From NCBI GenBank assembly GCA_964020085.1, contig OZ026608.1, forward strand, positions 20,527,623 through 20,591,622: a DNA stretch of 64,000 nucleotides, in the 5' to 3' direction. The notes under the pieces are model-generated. The model ran no database searches and had not been told where the DNA came from. It worked only from the letters and a program-made list of their open reading frames with translations. Shown here piece after piece: positions 55,301 through 64,000 of this stretch; the first letter of the stretch is position 1; each line of letters starts with the position of its first letter. The stretch is from Micromussa lordhowensis (taxonomy: Eukaryota > Cnidaria > Anthozoa > Scleractinia > Lobophylliidae). The translations under genes and the position numbers were made by a program.

Positions 55301-55490
55301 ATGCATCGAGAGTAATCAACTTCCAAGTTTTTTGAACAATGCTTAGTTCTTTAGTCCATTTTCCTTATTCTTTCTCCTCTTCGTCATTTAGAGGTCCGAC
55401 CACGCGAGGGTGCACAGACTGAATATTGCGCCAAAACCTGTGCAGATTATAATGTTCTCATATTTATGCATGCGCCATATTTCCGGTTAT
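52400..55490 (-). repeat. four diverged ~870-bp tandem units with donor-like sites
   Basis: On the minus strand each unit ends in a donor-like GTAAG site at plus positions 52431, 53316, 54171 and 55051 (spacings 885, 855 and 880). Units 3 and 4 are clearly related: ATGAAAGACC before GTAAGCGAA, an upstream short frame starting ATGACGAAGAGG (about 54580 and 55393), and promoter-like blocks with ATATTTCCGGT and CACGTGA. Similar TTTCCGGT/CACGT blocks recur near 52873 and 53495. No BH3 or other domain exon was found inside. Possible alternative first exons of BH3-like gene 2, or degenerate gene copies. Confidence 0.55.
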
Positions 55491-55499
55491 CCACGTGAC

Positions 55500-56535
55500 G
55501 TGCCAAACATCTCGCCGGAGACTTTGTGACGGGTTTCGCATTTCGGGGCTACTATGAGGAAACGAGACCCATACAATATTGTCATTTTTTTTGTAACAAA
55601 AAAAAACAAACAAAACAAAACAGCAACCGAGTTCGTGTTCTAAAACTGAGTAAATCGAACACTAACGCGCTATTCGCGTATTGCCCTTTCGGGCGACCAA
55701 AATTGACAGCTTTCATTTAAACACCAGTGAAGTAGAAAATCGATCTCTTATTAATAAACAGCACAAAAGGTCAAATGTTCTTACGAAACCGAAGACAAGT
55801 TTGGATTGAATGTAAGAGATATAAATATACTATTGCGTGGGTAACCTGTTATGTCGAGATCACCAATATTTATTCTTTTTAGCATCAGCGATATAGGATG
55901 ATATCGATCCGTCACACCACGACTGATGTTAAGCGTGGTCCATTTGACTTTTTAAGGGGGCTGGTGATCTTAAAAACAATTCCAGCAAGCATACTTGTAC
56001 CAAAGCGAAATTCATGCAGACGACCTACCACTGCCGAGAAAAAAAAATCACGCATGTTCAGTGAGACGAAAAAAGCATGCTACACGAGGTAAAGAATATC
56101 ATGCATACACATTTTTAAACGTTACCATACCTATACGAAATCACCCACACCCCCTCAAAAATCAAATGGTCCATCGCTAAGCGGAACAGTACTGTCTTGG
56201 TAACCAACTGGTTGCTAAGGCTTGCTACCGATTGGCAATGTGGTCTCTGACAGGACAAAATGGGATGGTCGCGCTATTTCTAACTATTTTTTTTACACGT
56301 CCAAGCGAATTTGTGTACTGAACTAACCTAGCGCTGCATTTGAACTAAAGTGCTAGCTAGAATCAATTTCCACGGTATTATACGATTCAACAAGCAGAGA
56401 CTTGATTTCTCCCAAGATTCTACACAAACTTGAACTCCTGGCTGAACAAACGTTCTTATTTCAGTACAGCCAGAAACTCGACGCCTTCAGCACCTGATCA
56501 CCTGAGCCAGTTACCGTAGATCACCTTAAAACAAA
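55500..56535. other. gene-free spacer and upstream region of the two-TM gene
   Basis: No repeat or gene was recognised apart from A-rich tracts near 55598. The last few hundred bases presumably hold the promoter and 5' UTR of the gene starting at 56536; no TATA box stands out. Confidence 0.4.
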
Positions 56536-56997
56536 ATGGACGACACTAAAGCCTCGTTTAATCGATATCCAGAATCTCCTTATCAGCTGTTTTGTCCCTG
56601 GACTCGACAGCAAGACCAAGAAGTCTCGGTTTGGTACAAAGTCCTTGGCGCAGTTTACGTAACTCTACTGAGCCTGGGAGTTTTGTTGATTGTGGTGGGT
56701 GCAACCCAAAGCAAAGAAGCTGACAAGTACATTATTGCGGGAATGGCTACATTCTGTTCGGGAGCGATATTGGCGGTAGGTCTTGGCTGCAAACGGGTAC
56801 ACCAAGAAACACAACAAGGTAAAATTGAAGACGAAGACAAAGAAAATTCCACTGGCTTTGCCGCACAGCTTATAACCCTTGACCTGGATGGAAAATTGTA
56901 CACAACACGCTTTACAATGTCCGAAGGGAAAGTGAAGTACTTTTTCACTGAAAACTCCGGTGGTAGTAATCAGATCAAAGAAATATCGTATGTTTAG
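56536..56997 (+). CDS. intronless two-TM protein, function unknown
   Basis: A single open frame of 153 aa; the start has a good context (AAAATGG) and is preceded by stops. A polar N-terminus (1-33, with SPYQLFCPW) leads to TM1 (about 35-56, LGAVYVTLLSLGVLLIVVGA), a short loop (QSKEADK), TM2 (about 65-84, IIAGMATFCSGAILAVGLG), then a charged cytoplasm-like tail with an acidic patch (EDEDKE). No family was recognised. The hairpin topology with both ends on one side is seen in many small vesicle or surface proteins, which does not assign a role. Codon use is ordinary, so it looks like a real gene and not a repeat frame. Confidence 0.6.
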   Translation: MDDTKASFNRYPESPYQLFCPWTRQQDQEVSVWYKVLGAVYVTLLSLGVLLIVVGATQSKEADKYIIAGMATFCSGAILAVGLGCKRVHQETQQGKIEDEDKENSTGFAAQLITLDLDGKLYTTRFTMSEGKVKYFFTENSGGSNQIKEISYV

Positions 56998-57884
56998 CAG
57001 TGTCTTAACATATTGTATAAAACACTAGCTAAGTAGAGCTAAAGTACACGTATTGGAATAGCTTTGTATCACATTTTTTTTATACGAGTTTGAAATATTA
57101 GTAAAGAATAAGTACTTGAAGTATAATGGTATTCGTTCAAACGGATCTGACGGAAATGAAAACTACTGTAATTATTGAGCAATACTTTGTTGAACTTTAT
57201 TGACTTTATTTGATGGTTTAATTAATTTTTGGTTTTCATTTCAACAGACACTCTAATTAGTATCCTATGCTAATGTTTAGTCCAAGGTCCGCGCTGAGAT
57301 GCTAGACACCTGTATGTCAATTTATCATATAGACGAGCGCTTAAAATACCTCGTTGTAAAAATAACACGATGCTGTGACTTCAGCTGACAGGTAATGTAA
57401 CTAAACGTTTCGATATCAGTCAACGTTTACGAAGGAATGACATTTCTTTGGCAGTAAATTGATTTAAGTGGTTTAAAAGTGTAAATTTAGGCCGAAACAT
57501 GATCCAGAGATGCGGCAGCACGCAAAAACAAGGCTAAACAATGATTTGTCTGTGAACTCTTTTGTATTTGAATAAATCAGTAACTGGCTTCGTCTGTATG
57601 CTATTTTATGATTATTTGTCTTGTAAACTCTTCGTCAGAACAACTGTTGTTTCGGCTCCATGGCCCATGTTTAATTTAAACTGCGCCCAATTTCCTAAAC
57701 AAATATTGCCTCAGGAAAATTAGCAAGCGCTTCTTATAATCCGGCTTTAACTGAGAAAGTGACTGAGGTTATGAGGGCTAATCTTCCAAATAATTAAATA
57801 ATCAGCAGCGATATTATCTTGATGAACTAACAAATTCTTACAACTGAACCTGAAAGAAAAGTATTGTAAAATTCGATAGCGTGC

Positions 57885-58350
57885 GAGCGTTCGAATTAAA
57901 TCTACTGAGCATTTCCCGGTTTGGGGTACTGTTTGTTATGCTCTGAAAGCTGTAAAACGCGATGCTAAAAAAAAAGAAGAAAAAAAAGAGCGTTCGAATT
58001 AAATCTACTGAGCATTTCCCGGTTTGGGGTACTGTTTGTCATGCTCTGAAAGCTCTAAAACGCGATGCTAAAAAAAGAAGAAAAAAAAAACCAGTGTGTG
58101 ACCATTCAACTGAAAGCTATTGAGCAGTACTTTCATGTGGAACTGTTTATTATGCTGTACAAGGTGGTACTAACTTTTTAAGTCTGGATGAAACCCTACT
58201 GTGTAACCATTCAAATGAAAGCTATTGCACAGTACTTTCATGTAGTACTGTTTATTATGCTCTATTTTCAAGTCTGTACATGAAACTCCAGTTTGTATAA
58301 CAACAGTTTACACGAAGACTGTTAAGCAGTACGTTCGTGCGGCATTGTTT
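57885..58350. repeat. ~100-bp tandem repeat, five diverging units
   Basis: Units begin near 57885, 57988, 58100, 58204 and 58300. Units 1 and 2 are nearly identical (GCGTTCGAATTAAATCTACT, TTTCCCGGTTTGGGG, CATGCTCTGAAAGCT). Units 3-5 keep the frame ATTCAA-TGAAAGCTATTG-GCAGTACTTTCATG and GTTTATTATGCT. Together with the stretches on each side it fills the gene-free 57-58.5 kb region. Confidence 0.75.
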
Positions 58351-58508
58351 TTTTTATTTTTATTTTTAAAGTTGCTACATATTTTTCTACATTTTTTAAA
58401 TGAACTCTTGGGAGTGAAAAGATTAAGATTTCGAGAACGACACTAATGAGAGAGCTGATGCTATAACAAGGTCATAATTTTCTTAAGGGTCATCTAAAAC
58501 GTGCAGTT

Positions 58509-59712
58509 TTATTCCAGCGATACAAGTTCCTCTATCCTCCACTTTGGCTCCACCACAATCACTGATTCCTCTTCCTCTGTTTCAGGCTCCAAGACAACTT
58601 CAACCAGTTCATACCTTCCTAGCATTTCGCACCCGTTATCAAACACGTACTTGCCCTTTCCTTTGGGTTTATCCAGCTGAAAACCTCCCACATAACGGTG
58701 ATTAGCGTGAATCAGCTCTCCGGTTTCCTCCATTTTGCCCTGCACCCACATCCCCCTGTATTTAGACCCGGTTTCCGCATAGCTATACTCCCCTTGGCCG
58801 TGGCGCTGGTTGTCGGCCCATTCCCCCTCGTAAATGTCCCCGTTCGGGTAGGTGTACTTTCCGCGGCCATGGCGAACATCGTTTAACCAGTATCCTTCGT
58901 ATTTGGAGCCATCGGGGTAGATAAATGTCCCTTCGCCGTGTTTTATCCCGTTGATGTAACTTCCAGTGTATTTTGCCCCGCTTTGAAACCTGGAACCAAA
59001 CATTATAGTTCATTGATAAATGTGCCTGCAATGACGGACCAAGAAACAGAAAGAAATATCCAGCGAGTTTCGCTCTCTTTTTAAGAGTTGCCAGGAACGA
59101 ACAGAAGTTTAAGAAAACATGCGTTGTCTGAGAAAGTTTCATTACAGCTGGTTTCTGTTCGGAGTCTTTTTCATTACAACTCATGTGATCGCACATCAGA
59201 GGGAGAAAGGGTTTTTTTTCCTGTTTATTTAGCTCGCGTCTACCGTGTCTGTGCACAGAGCGTCGCACATTATTGGACTGAGAAAAATATCCCGGTTTGA
59301 TAATTAAAAAGAAAACTTTCCAAGCCGAGAGCAAAGCCCTGTAATTTTAGTTACAAGTTTTTCAGATTACCTAAACTACTCATTAAAGTCTGTTACATGC
59401 AGAAAATTTTCTTTCCATTCGTTCTACATATGAATATAAGCAGCGAGCCTCGTCGGGCAGTCCAGAAGAAAGTAAATGCAAACTTGTCCCCGACAATTTT
59501 CAGCATTGAAGGGCAAAAACGCAACTGTTGTCTTACTTGTAAGTTCCTTGTCCATGCCGCTTTCCATGTGAATATTCTCCTTCATATATATCACCGTTTG
59601 GTAATTTAGCTTTGCCTTTACCATGCCGCTCCTCGTCTTCATTTCTGTCTCCTTCGTATTCCCCAAGATAAGGCGCTCCCTCGTCCTCGACGCTTTCTTC
59701 ATCCGAGGACAT
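58509..59712 (-). CDS. RSPH1: radial spoke head 1 homolog (MORN-repeat protein)
   Basis: Exons 59712-59537 and 58989-58509 join in phase (AA plus G makes Lys), giving 218 aa from MSSDEE; an in-frame ATG at 59730 would add six residues. About six MORN repeats run from [15 protein letters not shown] through [56 protein letters not shown] and YRGMWVQGK. The AETGSKY and HANHRY segments and the order of repeats match vertebrate RSPH1, a head component of 9+2 ciliary and sperm radial spokes. Vertebrate RSPH1 is about 309 aa with a long acidic tail; here the protein stops soon after an EPETEEEE patch, so either the tail is short in this lineage or a 3' exon is missed. Head to head with the UBE2U-like gene. 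Confidence 0.9.
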
Positions 59713-59730
59713 TTCTAAGCCGCTTTTCAC

Positions 59731-60599
59731 GAACTACTTTCCAGGCCGTTCAAACCTAAACTGAGCCGTATAACTGTCTGTTTATGTTCCGTTTCTAAGG
59801 CAAAAAGTTGAATTTCACAATTTGAATAACCATTCAGCTGTATGTAAACACGCCAAAAAAGTTCATTGGTCGAACTGAGCAAACATGACAGTGGTATATT
59901 TGCTCAAGAGCTCAGTTGTTAAAACTAATGCAAATTTGCATAAAAGACAAAACGGTGAATGAATTTTATGCAAAATACCTGTCGCATCGATTTCCATATT
60001 TTTCTGTACTGCTGTGAGACTATCCTCGGATGTGATGTTCTACAACAAGCCCTAGAAAATAATTCTGTGCAAACGATCTTAGTCAATAAATTGTGCAAAC
60101 TTTTAGAAGCGTGGGTTTGTGACCTTTTAAAATACGAGGTGCTGAGAAGCTTGGAATCCATAACGAAAAATTGAAAACTTTGCAATACTCATTGGAGGAA
60201 AAAATACACATCGTAAATCAAAGAATACACGAAAACCAGGGTACCCAAAACTAAAAGCAGTTTTGAGCTTAGCAAAATATCAGTGTGGAGAATATGATAA
60301 ACCAGCCGGGAACTGGGCACTATTGGGAAGTGTTGCTATGCAACCGCGCTAACGAAAATCGAATTCAACATGGCGGACGATGGATTTCTCGTTTCTAAAT
60401 ATTTTTACACTTTGAAAGCAGCAAAACACGTATAAAATTACCTATGATAGCTATTCTGGCCTAGAGGTCAAGCTAATCTGCTGCTTTGTCGAGAGTAAGC
60501 TGCCTGTTGCCAGCGTGTTGCCGCGTGTTGAAGATAATTTTTGTTCCAGAACCATTTAACATTTAAGCCGCTCCATGGTTACGTTGAAAGGAATCTAAA
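59731..60599. promoter_or_regulatory. shared divergent promoter region RSPH1 / UBE2U-like
   Basis: About 870 bp separates the two start codons on opposite strands. No gene or clear transposon lies inside. A bidirectional or insulated promoter pair is inferred from spacing only; no TATA box was identified. Confidence 0.45.
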
Positions 60600-60916
60600 A
60601 TGCATTCAAGAGCTTACATGCTGCTCGAAAAAGAGTGGTTCAAACTGCAAAAAGAAGAAATTCCTTGGGTAAGTTGTGTCTATCATTTCTAGTGTAAATA
60701 TTGACGTAATTTAGCTGTCGGTCAACACCAGCTGGGTAAAAGCTAATCCTGAGATTTGATAGATCGATCTGATGCGTTTTGGACATCAATCACTGAATAT
60801 ACTGTCATGCACGAATTGTAAACGTTGATGTATGCAATATATTAATATATGTTGATTTTTATGTCCTGTTTTCTATGAGGCATAAAAAGATAGTCTTGAG
60901 GTATCATCTATCTACT

Positions 60917-60951
<35 letters not shown>

Positions 60952-61096
60952 GAGAGTTTTCATTGGCTTAGCCATCATGGTATATGAGCCATTATACCAT
61001 GATCTACAAAGATGGCGAGCGTATGCGTGATTTTTTGGGCCTTTTTGTTTTTATTGTAGCCTAGTTTTCTATTTTTGGGATGCGTTTTTAATAAAA

Positions 61097-61133
<37 letters not shown>

Positions 61134-61151
61134 TATAGCCAACTTGGCGCT

Positions 61152-61188
<37 letters not shown>

Positions 61189-63113
61189 ACGCGCTCATGG
61201 AATAATTGTTGATTATTGACTGATAAAGCAGAATCCTGCATCACATCAGTTTCACTAAAAAAATTACATCATGATAGATTCTATAAATAACATCACCATA
61301 CAGTATAAAATTAAAATTTCCATCCAACGAAATAAATACTTGAATAAAATAAACTTGAAAATTAACAACACTCTCCTTGTTTAACAAAATGGTCATGAAA
61401 AGCAGACTTAAAAATGTTGTTATCTTTAACATTCACTTCATGTAATGTATATCACTGTGTAGTCTATTCCAGTGTCTATTGACCATGGAAAGAAACCATT
61501 GGCATGCTGGTTACAACTGGAGTGAGGTCTCAGAAACAACATAGAATTACCATCCCTTGAAAAATGTTGCCATCGTCATTCCAAAATATAAGTTTTACTT
61601 AAATAATACAGCTGTAGGGCTGAACTAAGGTCTGTGAAGGAACGAATTTATTGCCTAAGTTTCTCTGTAAGTGCACTGTGCTATTTCCCTCATGGAGATA
61701 AAGGGTTTTGACGATGATGATGATGACCTGTCAACATTTTGTAACGACTGGATCTAAGAGGTTCCTGATACTTTCAGTTCCACGATACACAGCAATTGCC
61801 CGCAATCACTGAAAATGAACAAAAAGGGTTAATACAAAGTTATTGTTTAAACTGGTGTACAGGTTTGCTAGTCTACTAAAGAAATGAGCCATAATCTGGA
61901 AATATTAAGCTTTCAGAAAATGTATGGTTTGTTGGGGTTTCTAAGAGAAATGAAAGCGTTACAGAGATCTGCTCGCGGACGGTTCTGAAGGGTGTGGCTG
62001 ATACCTTAAGTAGATATATGTCATCAATAGGTTGATATCAAGTTCGCCTTGAATAAGTTACACTGTTAGGCAGATACATGTCAATGAATAGATTGATCAG
62101 GTCGAGTTCGCCGCAAACAAGTAACACTGTGAGGTTTTCGATAGTACTGTTGTCTGCCAAAATTTGAACATAGTTTAAGTATTTTTTCCGATAGCGTTGT
62201 TGTATACTCCTGTAGCTGCCATGTGCTTCTTGCCGAAGCACCTCGGCAAATTTGACAGGCTTTCATGTGTTCGCACTTATGCACAAATTCGCACAGCTAC
62301 ATTCGACATTTTTTAACAAGCTGTTACATAATCGCACAAAATCAGTCAATTTTGTTCATGAAATCTTAAACTTATGAACTTTATTGTTGCATAATTTCTT
62401 CCAGAAATTAAATGCTGTAACTGATGACATCATGAATTGAATATAACCACATCTTACTCAACAACTTAACTGGGACTTGACCAAACAAAATAACTTGATG
62501 ACAACCATTTCTACACAAGCTCTATACAATCCTTACTTCAATTTGCAAACAACATCCCAATTTCCACAGCAATTTCATAGCTTTGGCTAAACTAGTTTAA
62601 TTTATTACAGTTATTTTTTACATTTAGAAGTACACCGTATTTGACCTTTTCAGGGCATACAGGCCAAACCGTTAAATGAGGAGGACATGTTTACCTGGGA
62701 AGGTACCATAAAGGGCCTAAAGGATACAATGTGGGAAGGTTGGTGTGATGTCTTTTTAAAAGTGTGCAGGCATGAAAAATGAAATTGGAATGTTATTTCT
62801 TCATACTGTTTGTAATACCTTAATTATTTACCTTATTTGATGTTTTCAATGAGAATGATATGATAAACACATTGACTGATTAACATGTAGATCAGGTAAG
62901 ATGGGAAAATATTTGCCTCTTTGTTATTTTGACATTGCTGTGCTTGGTCTGGTGCTCAGTTAATAATTATTATTGAGATGTCAATAAAAAAGATCTTGTA
63001 ACTTTTCTTTGTTGCCTTAGGAGGTGTTTTCAAGTTGTATCTTCAGTTTGGCGAGTATTACAATGGTCGACCACCAAGAGTTTTCTTTCACACAATTCCC
63101 TTCCATCCAAATG
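60600..63113 (+). CDS. UBE2U: ubiquitin-conjugating enzyme E2 U-like, 5' part
   Basis: Three exons, 60600-60668, 62654-62738 and 63021-63113, join in phase to 82 residues; the gene continues past the window. The protein starts MHSRAYMLLEKEW and continues GIQAKPLNEEDM, WEGTIKGLKDTMWEG, GVFKLYLQFGEYYN and PPRVFFHTIPFHPN. This matches UBE2U (human MHGRAYLLL.. start) in the N-terminal helix and beta-sheet of the UBC fold, up to the PFHPN turn. The catalytic Cys, in the next exon of this family, is not in the window, so activity cannot be judged. UBE2U in mammals is largely testis-expressed (family knowledge). Intron 1 holds a foldback element, and the intron after exon 3 a hairpin element. Confidence 0.88.
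61097..61208. mobile_element. foldback MITE in UBE2U-like intron 1
   Basis: CAATTATTCCACTCGCGC is mirrored by GCGCTCATGGAATAATTG. GTTGGATATGAGATGAT pairs with ATCATCTCATATCCAAC, and ATAGCCAACTTGGCGC with GCGCCTCGTTGGCTAT. Length is 112 bp. Confidence 0.75.
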
Positions 63114-63668
63114 GTGAGCTCCTTTCAGTATGTGTCTATGTCAACTTGAAGTGTATTCTTGGTGTACATGTATATACATGTAATGTTTAAAACAACGACC
63201 AGGGATTTCATCAAGTGCCGGGCTCCGGGCAAATTGACTGGCTGTGGTCCCGGCCAGTTTGAACATCTCGTGGAAAGTTTTCCTTATAACAAAGTTCAGT
63301 TCAAGTAGTTTTGCCTGCCTGTGAAAACCAGTTGTGTTCCTGCTGAAAATGTATTGAAACCCTTGTTGACCTATGTAGATGTATGTGTAGACTGCTGGCA
63401 GTCTGTTTTTCTCTCGATATTTAGCCTAAAGGAGTGGGACGAGACATGGGCGTGGCACGCACGAAAGAATAACAGACTGCAGCCTCTTCTCATGTTTTTG
63501 AGGGCATTCACACTTGTCAAAATAATCTAATTAACTAATAGATCGTTTTCACTGTCACGCAACAACAAAAAAATAAATCGAAAACCATCCAGTGGAAAAA
63601 GCCAAGAAATTGTGATGTTATAGAATTAAAATAAATATGGCACTTCTCCAAATCAATTTTTCTTGCAG

Positions 63669-63791
63669 GAGTATCATTAGCCTGAATTTCAGCCGTCTCC
63701 TCCTCTCGCTAAGTCTCGGGAGAGAGACGTCGTCTCTCTCCCGAGACTTAGCAAGAGGAGGAGACGGCTGAAATTCAGGCTAGAGTATCAT
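63669..63791. mobile_element. perfect hairpin MITE with 9-bp target duplication
   Basis: The element 63678-63782 is a nearly perfect 105-bp palindrome (TAGCCTGAATTTCAGCCG at one end, its inverse at the other, with centre GAGACGTCGTCTC). GAGTATCAT stands on both sides (63669-63677 and 63783-63791). Ends and duplication length match the element at 682-763, so both belong to one MULE-like hairpin family. Confidence 0.8.
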
Positions 63792-64000
63792 GAACCGTTG
63801 CTCAAAATTTTCGTGTTTGTGTTTCCAATCCACTGAGTTATTCCTCCAGCGTCTGTGCAAAGTGTGCGTTAAAAATTTGGAACGCCGTTGAGCTATCCCG
63901 TTTCTTAAAGGCTAATTTCAACCCCGTCGTAGCTGATGTTGAAGCAACTTCCTATGACTGCGAGACAACAGCGCTGAAAGAGTAAATCGAAATCTTCAAC
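63792..64000. other. intron sequence, no exon seen
   Basis: No continuation of the UBE2U frame (expected to begin around a VDP-x-TGQPCIDFL-like segment) is found before the window ends. Confidence 0.4.

Noticed and set aside
57885..58350. CRISPR-like array
   Set aside because: Units are directly adjacent and diverge gradually with no unique spacers, and the genome is clearly eukaryotic.

Overview
This is a eukaryotic nuclear window: genes are split by many GT-AG introns, and the AT-rich spacers are full of foldback MITEs, tRNA-derived SINEs, LINE 3' ends and Penelope-like fragments. Gene content and repeat style suggest an anthozoan cnidarian, most likely a stony coral. The species is inference, because no search could be run.

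Left part (1-13.2 kb): a tandem duplication carrying a hairpin transposon, a Penelope-like GIY-YIG fragment, then a SETD9-like SET-domain gene on the minus strand. It stands head to head with a complete 12-exon DIMT1 gene (18S rRNA dimethyladenosine transferase) on the plus strand. A LINE remnant lies between them.

Middle (18.7-38.6 kb): one 28-exon adhesion GPCR, about 1208 aa. Its order is signal peptide, three FN3-like domains, EGF, hormone-receptor domain, GAIN/GPS with a tethered agonist, seven TM helices and a long acidic tail. All exon phases join without a break.

Right-middle (39-56 kb, mostly minus strand): fast-evolving and repeat-rich. It holds (i) a roughly 506-codon Asp-rich exon in a trinucleotide array that naive start-to-stop searches miss because the acidic frame has no ATG; (ii) a secreted PAN/apple first exon; (iii) two paralogous small genes, each with a canonical BH3 motif followed by an Arg-rich stretch and a hydrophobic anchor, which look like BH3-only apoptosis regulators; (iv) four units spaced about 855-885 bp apart, upstream of the second BH3 gene, each ending in a splice-donor-like site; and (v) two segmental duplications.

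Right end (56.5-64 kb): an intronless two-TM protein of unknown function, a ~100-bp tandem repeat, an RSPH1 (radial-spoke MORN) gene on minus, and the first three exons of a UBE2U-like ubiquitin-conjugating enzyme on plus, again head to head, with the gene running off the window. A second hairpin element of the same kind as the one at the left end closes the window.
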